A stretch of DNA of 64,000 bases from Ostrinia nubilalis (GCF_963855985.1 NC_087118.1:11180501-11244500); one strand, 5' to 3'; numbered from the stretch's first letter, positions 1 to 11,656 are shown. Notes: a model not told the origin generated them from the sequence alone. Program-made: numbers and translations.

Positions 1-1170
1 ATATCAAAAGGTTACACGCTGTATAAATATTAGGTACCTATTTCATGGGTAGTAGGGTAATGGTAGTAGGGTTAATACTAGGACGTTTTAAATTGCTTTT
101 TAAAAGCCCTACTTGCATAAATAAATGGCTTGTTAGTTTTTTTTTTTTCATGTAACTCATAAACTTCACAATTCGTATTGGTGCTAAGGAAGAAATGCCA
201 AACTTCTGCGTATTTTCCTGTAAATAGAGATCTGAAACATTGAATCTTCCAGATAATAAATTAATTCATATTATTTAAAACAAAAACCATAGACTATGAA
301 CCATAGAGCAATGATTCTCATCGACAAAAATATCGATAGTGTCCCAGCGCCATCAGCTGTTACACAAATGTCATTACCTCGTCCCACTCAGGAAATGGCG
401 AAATTTTTTGTATGGAAATAAACGCGCGCTGCTACTCCTGGGTTAATAACTCTATGCACGAAGGTGACGAAAATTTTAGTTTTTTATGAATTATCCTTAA
501 ATTTGAATTTAACGGTTCAAGTCGAATACTACACAAATAAGTCTAACATGTTAAGTTTTCAATGGCAAAGTTTCAATTAAATTGTTTAAATTTTAGAGGT
601 AGAAAATATTGTTCAAGCAAGCGACGGTATGTCTATGGATAATCACAAAAAGTTATGTATTTTTTTCGCGGAGCGACGATCGACCTATCTCACCTCCCCA
701 ATGGTCGAAGCGCGACTGACGTTAACCGAATAGAACGCTGTGATTGGTTGCTGATGTTCGGTTTAACGACAATCTTGTATTATTACTCAAAATTTTAGGT
801 ACCTAAAATCGTGTGACCAACGTATTTCGCTTTCTCAATTCAAAATAATTATAAGAAGATATTTTTTTGACTATTGTGTGGAAAGTATATTTAATTACGA
901 TGATTTTAGTATATGCTACACACAAATTGAATGAAAATTGTGAATGCAGTAACCAAATGTTTCATTGCAACCGAAGGTGTGACACGATGAGAACGCGAAA
1001 AATCACCCCGTTTTTTATCGTTTCATGTGATTTTTTCATATTATTTTCGCTTCTATTACGATAAAATTTATTTTGTATGTAGCTAAATAGATATTTTATC
1101 ATCTGATTTCAAAGTTTTTGTTCTAACTTATACCGTTTATGAACTATTATTGTGTGACCATCAAATTTGA
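1..1170. other. Gene-free AT-rich stretch
   Basis: No convincing gene is visible. The open frame at 867-1064 has no recognisable motif and no coding-like composition. Positions 58-130 hold a diverged LINE 3' end, listed separately. The rest could be unique intergenic DNA or decayed repeats; I cannot tell which. Confidence 0.5.
58..130 (+). mobile_element. Relic of a LINE 3' end (same family as 7.6-11.9 kb)
   Basis: The stretch matches, with scattered changes, the 3' UTR of the CR1/Jockey-like LINE near 11800-11870: GTAGGGTTAATA, then GGACGT, then a run of AAAGCC-type sequence and a final AAATAAATG. Only the last ~70 bases survive, as expected for a strongly 5'-truncated, old copy. Confidence 0.6.
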
Positions 1171-1752
1171 GTGAAAATGAGAAGTACCCAGAGACGAAAC
1201 TTGGTTCTGCAGTCCTCTGAAGATGCTGCTCAGTATCGGCGTCTTAACAGACAGATCTCCAAGTCTTTGACTCGCGACCTACGCCAATTTAATACAGATC
1301 GTATTAAAGAGGCGATTGAGCGTAACAAAGGCTCTAAAGTGTTCGCAAGGGATCTGTCTTTTGGCCAAAGTCAACTGACCAAGCTGAAGACCGAGGATGG
1401 CAGAGACATCTCGTCGGGGCCTGAGTTATTGGAAGAGGTTGAGAAGTTCTACGTACAATTATACACGAGTGTACGTACACCTGTCACAAATCTAGCCGAA
1501 GACCCAAGAGCTAGATTGACCCGACACTACACCGAAGATATCCCGGACGTCAGTCTGTACGAGATTAGAATGGCTATCAAACAGCTGAAAAACAACAAGG
1601 CACCGGGTGATGATGGAATCACGGCTGAGCTTGTGAAAGCAGGCGGAACGCCGGTACTAAAGGCTCTTCAGAGGCTGTTCGATTCCGTCATACTTGAGGG
1701 AAAAACGCCTACGGCATGGCACAGAAGTCTGGTGAAACTTTTCTTAAAAAAA
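1171..1752 (+). pseudogene. RTE-like LINE reverse transcriptase, N-terminal part (broken)
   Basis: The frame encodes the linker after the endonuclease and the first reverse transcriptase (RT) block of an RTE-type LINE. A helical, charged stretch is followed by the RT entry motif LKNNKAPGDDGITAELVKAG (around residues 139-158) and by TAWHRSLVKLFLKK. The endonuclease is missing, so the copy is 5' truncated near 1165. The frame is cut after LFLKK by a hairpin-ended repeat, and the protein resumes at about 3006 with [13 protein letters not shown]; the last 17 codons of the open frame are read from the repeat. This is a dead fragment that once encoded part of a polymerase for target-primed reverse transcription. 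The RTE assignment rests on motif similarity only. Confidence 0.85.
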
Positions 1753-3000
1753 CCGGCCAAGTGCGAGTCGGACTCGCACACCGAGGGTTCCGCCGTACAA
1801 ACGTAGCGGTTTACAATTTATGACGTATTAAATCAAATTACTTACTAGATATCGTTCAAACCAATTGCATGGTAATGCGTAATGCACATCATATATTTTT
1901 TTTAGTTTTAATATTATCTTATTTTGGAAATTACAGAGAGGGGACACATTTTAATACTTTGGAAGTGACTCTCGCGCAAACCGTTCAGTTTAGAACAATC
2001 ATAGTTATGGTAATTTCGTGAGAGTCAACATAGTTAATATATTTTATTTTATAATATAACTAAAATAGTAGGCCAGTACCTTGTAAAAGTTATTTATTTA
2101 CAACATTTTATAGTCATCGTTTTAGAGCGTTTTGAATTTTTGCGTTGATTTAGAATTTTTCACAGTTTACAGGCAATTAGATTTAAGAAGTGTTTGATAT
2201 GAATTTCAACTTTAATATCTCTACGCGTTCATGTGAAAAAGGGTAGGTAGTAAGTTTATGATTATTAAAAAAAATATTTTATGTCATGTAAGCAAAAATA
2301 ATATTTTAATATTTTATGTAACTTCAAATTTATCATTTTCGCATTTTTTCCTTTATTTGTACTATATTATAACGTTGCTTCGTGCCGAATTTCAAGATTC
2401 TGAGTTCACGGGAAGTACCTTGTAGGTTTTGATTCCCTAGCGTGTGACGGAAATTCGTCTAAGGTGTCGGTATAAACTACTGTATCTTTTGATCGCGTTA
2501 ACTCAGAAGTTTGATTTTTTCACTGCTTAAAGGGACAATAGATCTAGGTATTTGGTATAAATTTCAATTTGATACCTTTATTCGTTCGTGAGAAATGAGG
2601 TAGTAAGTTTCATTTTATTAAAATATTTTTATTATATTATAAGATAACTAAAAAAATGTGATTTTCGCAATTTTTCCTATATTTGCATTATATGACAATG
2701 CTTCATGCCAAATTTCAAGATTCTGAGTTTACGGGAAGTATCCTGTAGGTTTTGATTCCTTTGCGAGTGTCGAAAATTTGTTGAAAATATCGACATAATC
2801 GGCTGTATCTTTTGATTGGCTTGGCTTAGAAGTTTGATATTTTCACAGCTTAAAGGGACAATAGACCTGAGTATTTCATGTAAATTTCAGCTTGATACGT
2901 CCACGCGTTCTTGAGATAAAGGGTCTTGACAGACAGACAGACGGACAACAAAGTGATCCTATAAGGGTTCCGTTTTTTCCTTTTGAGGTACGGAACCCTA
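1753..3000 (+). mobile_element. Hairpin-ended non-autonomous repeat, copy 1 (full length)
   Basis: This is the reference copy of a repeat seen three times in the window. Its left end starts ACCGGCC and carries the perfect hairpin GTGCGAGTCGGACTCGCAC followed by GGGTTCCGCCGTAC. Its right end carries a GTCT-type microsatellite (complement GACAGACAGAC) and a second hairpin, GGGTTCCGT...ACGGAACCC, ending CCCTA. A-runs flank both ends (TTAAAAAAA and AAAAAAGG), so the target duplication is a short run of A. It splits an RTE-like reading frame, which proves mobility. No ORF is present. Subterminal hairpins plus a GTCT microsatellite recall Helentron-derived (HINE/DINE) elements, but this class is not proven here. 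Confidence 0.8.
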
Positions 3001-3005
3001 AAAAA

Positions 3006-3418
3006 GGCGACAAAACCTTGTTGAAAAATTTATAGACCCATCTCACTTCTGAGCCATGTCTACAAGCTGTTTTCGAGAGTCATCACGAATCGTCTTGGAC
3101 GCAGGCTCGACGACTTCCAGCCTCCCGAACAAGCCGGTTTCCGAAAAGGCTTTAGTACCATATACCACATACATACGCTACGGCAGATTATACAGAAGAC
3201 CGAGGAGTATAATCAGCCACTTTGGCGTTTGTGGACTATGAAAAAGCCTTCGACTGACCTGAGCAGTGCTACAGTCTCTCCAATGGTACCAAATTGACTA
3301 TAGATACATCGAAGTGCTGAAGGGCTTGTACGAAAACGCCACAATGTCGGTCCGCCTCCAGGATCAGAACTCGAAACTTATCCAGTTGCAGCGAGGGGTG
3401 AGACAGGGAGATGTCATT
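3006..3418 (+). pseudogene. RTE-like LINE reverse transcriptase, central part (broken)
   Basis: This continues the RT interrupted at 1752. The visible order is [20 protein letters not shown], then a stretch with [11 protein letters not shown], then after a frame change FVDYEKAFD (the RT motif with the first catalytic aspartate), and finally QRGVRQGD. At least two frameshifts or small deletions separate these blocks. The sequence stops abruptly after RQGDVI, before the YADD box, so the catalytic core is incomplete. Function is lost. Confidence 0.85.
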
Positions 3419-5147
3419 TTTTGTGGACAGTAGAACAGACTTAACATTCCATTTTATAATAATTATGTTGACATAATGATGTCATACTTCGTTTGGAATC
3501 CATCGAACAAGGATTTTTTTGTAAAGAGACCTTGTTTAAAACACTAAAGCTTTGAAACCAATATAATTAATAAAAAAAGGGATCGTGTAAAAAAAATCAA
3601 AAGTGAAGCACTAGAGCTTTGGGGTCTCATGTGGAGGGATTCAATCGTTAAGTACCTACTTAACCATAAACATTTTCGTTATTTTTTGTTAGCTGGGATT
3701 TTACATTGGTTTCTGACTGCAGCTTTTTAACAAATTTCTCGCAATAAAGTTGATGATCTACACTTAATTTGATAATAATCAAATTAATGTCTGGTATTAT
3801 GCACCGAAAAGAGCAATTTTAGAACATTTCTAGTGCTATCAGATTGTTTTTAATTATGCCATATTATTTTCAAGTCTATTGTAGTGTTCCAATCCAAACA
3901 TTGAATAAATAAACAATGACTATGGTATAATTCGTATTTAGGTAAAAATAAACAGAGATTTGAGAAAACCAAGAACGCATTTCAAAATTAATGTTGGTGA
4001 TTTTGTTTAAATAAGAAAATCATGATAACTGGATTCATGTTAGACCCAAACTATCGTAACTATTTAGGGTCGTTGAATTCTAGTTGTTATAACGAATTTG
4101 AATAGAAGCAATGTAAAAATGAAAATGCATAAGTATTCTCAAAATTATGGACATTGTTATTACACTCGGTTCATTCTTGATGATTGATATTGAGTTTAAC
4201 ATCGTTAGTATTTTAAAATAAGTTTGTATTTAGGACTACTAGGATTGCTAATATTAGATTTGACATTTCCTTTTCTATTATTCTGATCTAGAAATTATGA
4301 AAAAAATAATTGATTCTATTGTAGACATGCCAATATAGTATCGTGTAGTTCAACAATACTCTTGATTCAATAAAAATTTTATCAGTTGTCGCTCTCAGAA
4401 AACTGATAGGTTTTTATGAGCAGTAGCTATCTAAAGTTTGTGTGCAAGTACTAAATTTTGTGATTCCTTCCTGTTTAATTTTGATTTGATTTGATTTTAA
4501 TTAAATTTTGTTTCTGATTGAATTTTAATTTTGATTAAATTTTGATTAAATTTTGAATTTGATTAAATTTTGATTTGGATTAGATTTTGATTTTGATTAA
4601 ATTTTGATTTTATCTAAATTTTAAATTTGAATTTTGATAACGTTTTTTTTTTTAATTAGAGTATGTTTTATTTTGATTTTATGGACTGGTCGTGTCTGAA
4701 TTATTTTTAATGATAACATTCCACACGGTTAGTGACGCCTTATACAACCTATGTAAGTAATGTGTGATCTTTATGTACGAATACTTACATTATGCAATAA
4801 AATTATTTAATTTGTTTTGATTTGAGATAATGACCGATGTGATTTTAAAATCATTAGTCAGTTGTTTATAGAATAGTCAGGTTTAGCCATTGTCGGCGCT
4901 AATGAGACTGAAAATGAATAGTGGAAATAATGATGATATTGTTGTAGTACATTTAACATTTTAATGTGAGTTATGACGAAAATTATGGCTGGTTAACATG
5001 ACTAAGCGTACTCAGGGCCTTGTCTTGTTGTCGATCGTAGGTCGTATTCCTAACCCAATTTAGCTGGTCGGAGACTGCGCGGCGATGCTGAGTAATGAGG
5101 TCATGGGTTTGGCAGTTGATTGAATTTGTTTCGATAACTGCTGATCG
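3419..5147. other. Gene-free AT-rich region with GATTTT-type low complexity
   Basis: No ORF with recognisable content is present. Positions 4480-4640 form a degenerate low-complexity block of repeated GATTTTGATTAAATTTT-like units. The region may be the decayed interior of the LTR-type element suggested by 5766-5805, but nothing in it is diagnostic. Confidence 0.4.
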
Positions 5148-5460
5148 GTCGTGAGTACCGATGGTGAGGCCATGAGAGTGCCTTTGTGATCGGCCATGAG
5201 AGTGCCGTTGTGATCGGTCGTGAGTACCGATGATGAGGCCATGGGAGTGCCTTTGTGATCGGCCATGAGAGTGCCCTTGTGATCGGTCAACAATACCGAT
5301 GGTGAGGCCATGGTAGTGCCTTTGTGATCGGCCAAGAGAGTGCCGTTGTGATCGGTCATCAATACCGAAGGTGAGGCCATGAGAGTGCCTTTGTGTTCGG
5401 TCGTGAGTACCGATGGTGATTGGCCGTGAGTGCCATTGTGACTAGCCGTGAGTGCTGGTG
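5148..5460. repeat. 69-bp tandem repeat (minisatellite)
   Basis: About four and a half copies of a 69-bp unit are present, built from GATCGGTCGTGAGTACCGAT, then GGTGAGGCCATGAGAGTGCC and a shorter half-repeat with GATCGGCCATGAGAGTGCC. The period is a multiple of three, so the minus strand stays open for 106 codons as a 23-residue repeat containing MASPSVL. I read this as a consequence of the period and not as a gene. Similar arrays follow the leaders of LTR elements B and X in this window. Confidence 0.85.
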
Positions 5461-5765
5461 GTATCGGATGGTGATTCAGATGGTCGGATGCGTTCCGACA
5501 GTGCGTGACAGTGTGTCGCGGGTATTAGTTACGTTAACCTTGGCCTTAGTTTTGGTTGAAATAACTTTAAGATTCTAGTTGAAACTAACTAGATTTGTTC
5601 TTGACTGAGTTGAAAACTTTGTAGTTTTGATTTGAATCTGTGGAGACCTGACATTTTGCTGCACGTGTACCTTCCTACTCATAGTGGTATTGTAGGATAG
5701 CCGAACGGTACATTAAGTTACAAGAGTGAGGTTGTCATATTACATGACGACTTAAATGCTGATCC

Positions 5766-6340
5766 ACACGAGGACGTGTGAGAGTCAGGATCGCCGTGTC
5801 GGCGCGCGGGGCGCAATAAATTAAATAACTTAATGTTATAGTTCACACAACACTGGATGTGTTAGCTAATTTATTGCTATGTAATTTTAAGCAACGCCAA
5901 AGCTCTTATGGTCAGAGTTAAGTGCCTGGGAACGAAGGTAACATAAATCTCCATGTTGCCTGACGTAGTTGTGAACCCGTTCAAGTGTAGTATTGATGGA
6001 TTAATAGCTTTACAAAAACTTCAGGTACAGAGCCCTGGAACGTAGAGATTTTGGGAATCAGTTTTAGAGTCATTCTACATTCGGGTTTTGGACGTGGTGG
6101 TGACTGGGCGTGGTTCACAAATTCGTCAATCGCTCCCAAAATTAATTCAGTAACATTGATCTTTCTGTTAAATTTAACTGTGAACAATATTGATTAAATT
6201 ACGAACCAGTCTTTACATTCTAGTCTATAGTAAAGTTAGTCGTTTATAATCAGTGATTATAATTAGTGTTAGTATCCACTCGCACGTGTTCCCTATACGC
6301 CCACATAGGTAGATAGTATGAATTCAATGAGAGACCCTTC
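5766..6340 (-). mobile_element. Possible LTR and leader of a decayed LTR element related to element B
   Basis: On the minus strand, 5806-5766 reads ACACGGC, CCTGAC and TCACACGTCCTCG in order. This matches the sequence directly downstream of the 5' LTR of element B at 44716-44755. If the match is real, 5806 to about 6340 is the LTR and 5148-5460 is a tandem array in the interior. I could not place clean LTR ends, so the boundaries are approximate. Confidence 0.4.
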
Positions 6341-7825
6341 TGGTGCCGTCCGAGAGCCCGACGCTCCGACATATATACAGGGTGTCCCGTAATGTAACGT
6401 CAAGCCGGAACTGGGTGTTGAGGCAAGTTGTGCTGGTTATCAGAAAAATATAAAAAAAATCTATGTGGCATATTTTAAAAATAATAGGCATTAAAAAAAA
6501 TCAAAAAATTCTACTCCAGGTGACGGTTCTTTTGCTCGTGTTGCCACAAATCTTCACTTTTTCCAATTTTTTTTTTGTTATGTAACCCTGAATAATGCTT
6601 CTCTAAATTGTTATCAAAATTACAAAACCAGCTGCTCCAGCTTGGATGAAAAAAATACATTATTCCCAAAAAAAAATTCAAAATAAAAATTTTGCCTAGT
6701 TTAAACTGACTGTACTGAAAAAAAAATGTACTACGCGAGTGTGGCAAGTGACGTCATAATTTGGCGCATTTAGTAAGGATTCCAAAATGGTATAACACTT
6801 GGTAAATTTTTGCTGTAATTGTCGACAATTTTTGGTTTTTTGGAAATAATCCCGTTTTTAACTTTATCTACCTTGGTTAAAAATTATTATTCTAATGTGC
6901 CCAAAATTCAAGTTTCTGTGACTTTTGTCACCATGACAGTAATTAGTAGTTGACATACTGTTACAAAAGTCACCCGTGCGCGCGCGCCTTTACTACCTGC
7001 TCTGCCTGCACTTGTACTTGGTAACAGGGATAATAAGGATATGAAGTTTCGGTTATGGATACGGTTACGGATATTAGAATAATATTATACCGGTTTCGGT
7101 TACGGTCACGGATATGAAATCATTTCAGATTATCCGAAAGTCTCGGATAATTTCGGTTACGGAATTATTAGAATTTCAAAAATGTAGGTATAATTCAAAT
7201 AGCAAGATGCTGCGTGAGCGTGACCCACATAGCTACTTTATGTACCAACTAAGACGACACCTATGTATGATAAAGGTAAAACAGGCTGGCATATTAGATG
7301 GTGCCAGCGAATGCCAGACAAGTTAGTAACAAATATTAAGATTTAAGGTACAATTCCAAGACGGGCCGCAGACCGCAAACTGCAAAACTATGAAATCGGC
7401 AGCGCGGCATTGCAGCTGCGGCGTGTATACTGCAGATTTCATAGAGTTTTGCAGTTTGGCCTTTATCCGAAACTATCCGTAACTTTTGAATCAGTTTCGG
7501 TTACGGTTATGGACATTTTTTTATTTCGGATATCCGATAGTTTCGGTTACGGTTACGAATATCCATAACATCCATAACATAATAATAAGTTCTTAATGAC
7601 AGGCAGCTCTTTACACCTGCCCCAAAGCATAAAATTAAAACTTGCTACTTTGTTAGCATATAATATTATTATATAAATATATTATTAATAAAGTAGCAAG
7701 TTAATATTATTAACTGTGTTATTAACACAAAACTTATTAAACATTTTGATATTATTAGTAGAATTAGTAGAAGTGTATTTCTGTGACGACCTCTGATTTA
7801 AACTGAGAGGGACACAAGAGACAGG

Positions 7826-8575
7826 TCTTTAAAAGGTTTTAATATTGTTCATCAAAATTTACAAGGCCTGGCTGGCAAAGAATTAGAATTAGAATTGTTT
7901 TTAAAAAAGTACAATGTTCACGTATTATGCATAACAGAACATTGGCTTAAAAAATATGAATTAATGTTTTATATAGGTAATTATAAAGTTTGTAGTTCGT
8001 TCACCAGGGAGTCGGCTATTAGAGGGGGGTCACTCATACTATTAAATAACCAATTTAAATGCAAAGAAAGGAAAGATATTGTTTTACTCTCAGTCGAACG
8101 AACTATTGCGCTTGCGTGTGCAGAGCTAGAGCAGTATATAATTGTAAGTGTGTACAAGCCCCCATCTGCAAATTACCAATTATTCGAATCCACTATGGAG
8201 GAAGTCTTAAAAAAAGTATTTAAATCAAATAAGAGAGTGGTTGTATGTGGAGATTTTAATATAGATTTATTAGATAATACTCAATATAAAATAAGATTCT
8301 TAAACCTGTTTAAATATTTTAACTTATTAAACCTCTTCAATGAGCCTACTAGAATCACTCCAACATCAGCTACTTGCTTAGATAATATTTTTTGTAACTG
8401 TAATATTCAAAGTAAATCAATAATTAATTGCCTTAGTTCAGATCATAGTGGACAATTGGCCACATTTGAACACCATCATGTCCCTAGTACAGTGGATGTT
8501 GTTTGTAGGCCAATAACAACTAATCGAATTGACAAATTCGAGAAAAAAAATTGTGATAGTATTGATAAACTATAA
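7826..8575 (+). pseudogene. LINE apurinic-type endonuclease domain
   Basis: The frame is open from before the first methionine (7895) and encodes an APE-type endonuclease, which nicks target DNA for LINE integration. Visible motifs in order are HQNLQGL (metal-binding asparagine), CITEHWL (catalytic glutamate), SVYKPP, CGDFNIDLL, TCLDNIF and LSSDHSG (catalytic Asp-His pair). These cover the normal domain of about 230 residues. The frame stops at 8575 and continues in another phase from about 8580, so there is at least one frameshift, probably in the run of A near 8545. The catalytic residues are present but the polyprotein is broken. Confidence 0.85.
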
Positions 8576-8598
8576 TAAATGACAATAATGTTGATCGA

Positions 8599-8904
8599 AT
8601 GTATGAGGATCTATTCAGTGTAGTGAGTGATGAGTTCAAAACCACATTCCCACAGAAAAGGATCCGAATAAATTCGATAAAATGTAAATTTGACGACTGG
8701 GCTACAACCGGCATTCACAAGAGTAGAAATAAAATGTATGAATTATATAGACTTAAAGCTGATACGCAAGATCCGAATGTTATAGAATACGTTAAAAATT
8801 ACTCGAAAATATTTAAAAAGGTTTGTGTGGCTGCTAAATCGAATCATCTTCGAGACATGATTTTAAATTCTAATAATAAAGCTAAGGCTACGTGGAACAT
8901 CTAA
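8599..8904 (+). pseudogene. LINE linker between endonuclease and RT
   Basis: This continues the same polyprotein after the frameshift. It is lysine- and asparagine-rich, contains KCKFDDWATTGI and ends KAKATWNI, exactly where the SINE block begins. The corresponding protein resumes near 9800 with KSKDNTFSLKVGNE. No catalytic function is expected for this linker. Confidence 0.75.
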
Positions 8905-8907
8905 ATA

Positions 8908-9397
8908 TATAAAAGGAGAAACTGACTGACTGACTGACAGATCAACGCACAGCCTAAACGGCTAAACGTAGGCACTTGAAATTTGGAAGGGACGTAGTTT
9001 AGATACCGTAGAGGTGCACTAAGAAAGGAATTCCCGAAATTCCCACGGGAACGGGAATTAGCGGAAAAATCCTTTTGTATGAAAAATCTAAACCGCTTAA
9101 GTTAGATGCTTGAAATTTGGTGTGCAGGTACCTTAGTTAACTTAAAGCTTAGGTACAACAGGATATCGTAAAATTCCCACGGGAACGGGAGTTAGCGGGA
9201 AAAAACATATGTATGAAAAAATCTAAACTGCGTAAGATAGACGCTTGAAATGTGGCATGCAGGTACCTTAGTAAACTTAAAGCTTAGTTACAACAGGATA
9301 TTGCAAAATTCCTACGGGAAGGGGAGTTAACCGCTGAAGATAGATGAAGGGGGTAAAACGGGATCCACGCGAACGAAGTCGCGGGCGGCCGCTAGCT
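8908..9397 (+). mobile_element. RTE-derived SINE-like repeat, family S1
   Basis: It begins with TATATAAAAGGAGAAACTGACTGAC and ends GAAGTCGCGGGCGGCCGCTAG, an RTE-type 3' terminus. The body repeats a module of roughly 145 bp containing CCCACGGGAACGGGA and GTATGAAAAA, here in about three diverged copies. No ORF is present. The same family recurs at 36.3, 37.5, 46.4 and 47.4 kb with other module numbers. Confidence 0.75.
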
Positions 9398-9402
9398 ATC
9401 AT

Positions 9403-9597
9403 CTATCTATCTATATAAATAAAAATGAATTGATGTTCGTTAGTCTGATTATAACTCGAGAACGACTGGGCCGATTGAGCTGATTTTGGTTTTAAAATGT
9501 TTGTCGTAGTCCAGGTCTAAACGGTGAGTAAATACGCGCGCGATATTATTTTTCTGTGACAGACAAAATTCCACGCGGGCGAAGCCGCGGGCGGAAA
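9403..9597 (+). mobile_element. SINE-like repeat S2, first of a tandem pair
   Basis: It reads from TATATAAATAAAAATGAATTG through GAACGACTGGGCCGATTG to CGGGCGAAGCCGCGGGCGG, another RTE-type 3' end. It is followed directly by an almost identical copy; the one difference I noticed is A versus G in the ATTATTTTTC/ATTGTTTTTC run. Confidence 0.75.
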
Positions 9598-9601
9598 GTC
9601 T

Positions 9602-9795
9602 ATCTATATAAATAAAAATGAATTGATGTTCGTTAGTCTGATTATAACTCGAGAACGACTGGGCCGATTGAGCTGATTTTGGTTTTAAAATGTTTGTCGT
9701 AGTCCAGGTCTAAACGGTGAGTAAATACGCGCGCGATATTGTTTTTCTGTGACAGACAAAATTCCACGCGGGCGAAGCCGCGGGCGGAAAGCTAG
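9602..9795 (+). mobile_element. SINE-like repeat S2, second of a tandem pair
   Basis: This is a near-perfect copy of the preceding unit that ends GCGGGCGGAAAGCTAGT. Tandem duplication or a second insertion at the tail would both explain the arrangement. Confidence 0.75.
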
Positions 9796-10190
9796 TAATA
9801 AATAAACAAACATGTAAAAATAAATCGAAGGATAACACCTTCTCACTGAAAGTCGGGAATGAAGTTATAAATTCAGATACAGATGTTGCAACCACATTTG
9901 AGACATTCTTCTCAAACATTGCGTCCGAAACAACTAAAGCATTGAATTCATCGCCAATTCTTGCAGAGTCTCTCTTAAAATCTAATGTCACCGAGTGCCA
10001 GTCTCTACTCCAGTTCAGGCATATAGATTGTAATACAGTAATTAAAACCTTCAGAGAATTGAATATGAAAAAAACCGAGGACCTTTGGGGAATCTCTGTC
10101 AGTATAATTGGGACAATTATTGACACCATAGCTCCTCACTTTGCATTCATTTTTAACACATGCATTGATCAAGGTTGCTTTCCTAGTTTT
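9796..10190 (+). pseudogene. LINE reverse transcriptase, N-terminal segment
   Basis: After the SINE block the polyprotein resumes with KSKDNTFSLKVGNEVINS, FFSNIAS and MKKTEDLWGISVSIIGTIID, and ends HAFIFNTC-like sequence with GCFP. These are the RT blocks upstream of the catalytic palm. The frame is interrupted at about 10190 by a ~90-bp AT-rich insertion; it continues in phase with the long frame at 10283 once that insertion is disregarded. Confidence 0.8.
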
Positions 10191-10283
10191 ATTTTATTTA
10201 TTATTTATTTATTTAAGACGTACAAAACAGGTTACAGCCAAAATATGATTTAATGTTTAATGTTTAATGATTTAAAAGTTTAA
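10190..10283. repeat. Small AT-rich insertion in the LINE, flanked by AGTTT
   Basis: The insertion holds TTATTTATTATTTATTTATT, a GACGTACAAAACAGGTTACA segment and three TTTAATGTTTAATG-like units. AGTTT occurs on both sides, which suggests a 5-bp target duplication. It looks like a truncated LINE or SINE tail in reverse orientation. Confidence 0.5.
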
Positions 10284-11656
10284 TGAAATTAAGTAAAATA
10301 ATCCCATTGTTCAAGGCTGGTGATAAATGTGACCCCTCTAATTTTCGGCCAATTTCTATTTTACCAGTACTTAGCAAAATTTTTGAGAAAATTATATTTC
10401 ATCAACTTCTTTCTCATTTTATTTTCAACAAATTACTTCACAATAAACAATTTGGTTTTACCAAAGGTAGAAGTACTACTGACGCTGGAGTAGCACTACT
10501 GAAACACGTCTTTGATGCTTGGGAGAGTAAAAAAGACGATGTTGGTATTTTTTGTGACCTTTCAAAAGCGTTTGATTGTGTAGACCACCAAACCTTACTA
10601 AAAAAATTGCGACATTATGGTGTTTCGGATGAGGCACTTGATTTGTTGAACTCGTATCTCACAGGCAGAAAGCAAAAAGTTTGTATTAATGGAACTGAGT
10701 CTTCTGGAGCACCTCTTACCATGGGTGTGCCGCAGGGATCGATATTGGGACCTTTGCTATTTCTTATTTATATTAATGACCTTCCCTACTTTGTAAAAGA
10801 TCTATGTGATATTGTGTTATTTGCTGATGACACATCTCTCATTTTCAAAGTTGATAGAGGTAAAGTAAACCTTGATGATATAAATGACACACTCTCACAG
10901 GTTTTGCATTGGTTTACTGTTAACAACTTATTGTTAAATGCAAACAAAACTAAGTGCATTAAATTTACCTTACCTAATGTGAGGCAGGTTCCCACACAAT
11001 TGATGGTGAAGAATGAACCATTAAATAGCATAAGTTCCACAACATTCTTGGGAATCACTTTAGACTCTAAACTTCAGTGGGGTCCTCATATTGAAACCTT
11101 GTCAGCAAGGCTCAGTTCAGCTGCTTTTGCAGTGAGAAAGATAAGGCAATTAACTGACATTGAAACGGCAAGGCTAGTTTATTTTAGCTATTTTCATAGT
11201 ATAATGTCATACGGCATATTGTTGTGGGGCTCAGCTGCGGACATTGAAACTGTGTTTGTTCTGCAGAAGAGAGCAGTGCGGGCCATTTATAACCTTGGAC
11301 CCCGATTTTCCTTGAGAGAATTCTTTAAGGAGATTAATATACTGACAGTAGCTTCACAGTTCATTTATGAAAACCTTTTATATGTTCGCAAAAATATAGA
11401 GCAATTTACTAGAAAGAGTGATTTACACAAGTTCAATACAAGAAACAAAAATAAACTTGCCGTTCCAAATTTCAGACTGCACAAGATTGGTAATTCATTT
11501 ATGGGGAAATGTATTAAACTTTTCAATAAATTACCACAAACTGTTGTAGAATTGCCCATTCATAAATTTAAAGCACATATCAAAAGCACCTTAATGAAAA
11601 AGGGCTACTATAAAGTTGATGATTATATAAAAGATAAAAATGTTTGGAATGTTTAA
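10283..11656 (+). CDS. LINE reverse transcriptase (CR1/Jockey-like), long open remnant
   Basis: A 457-codon frame encodes the RT palm, thumb and C-terminal region used for target-primed reverse transcription. Motifs in order are SNFRPISILPVLSK, FDLSKAFD-type CDLSKAFDCVDH (first Asp, around residue 95), MGVPQGSILGPLLF and LFADDTSLIF (catalytic Asp pair, around residues 180-190). A conserved C-terminal block with ILLWGSAAD follows. There is no RNase H domain. The frame is intact to its own stop, so this part decayed little, but it is cut off from its endonuclease by insertions and frameshifts. A 5'-truncated relative lies on the minus strand at 48255-49045. Confidence 0.9.
   Translation: MKLSKIIPLFKAGDKCDPSNFRPISILPVLSKIFEKIIFHQLLSHFIFNKLLHNKQFGFTKGRSTTDAGVALLKHVFDAWESKKDDVGIFCDLSKAFDCVDHQTLLKKLRHYGVSDEALDLLNSYLTGRKQKVCINGTESSGAPLTMGVPQGSILGPLLFLIYINDLPYFVKDLCDIVLFADDTSLIFKVDRGKVNLDDINDTLSQVLHWFTVNNLLLNANKTKCIKFTLPNVRQVPTQLMVKNEPLNSISSTTFLGITLDSKLQWGPHIETLSARLSSAAFAVRKIRQLTDIETARLVYFSYFHSIMSYGILLWGSAADIETVFVLQKRAVRAIYNLGPRFSLREFFKEINILTVASQFIYENLLYVRKNIEQFTRKSDLHKFNTRNKNKLAVPNFRLHKIGNSFMGKCIKLFNKLPQTVVELPIHKFKAHIKSTLMKKGYYKVDDYIKDKNVWNV

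Noticed and set aside
6511..6747. Conserved ~64-78 codon frame present in every TIR element 1 arm
   Set aside because: It recurs because the arms are copies; its low-complexity Phe/Lys content and frame breaks argue against a real protein.
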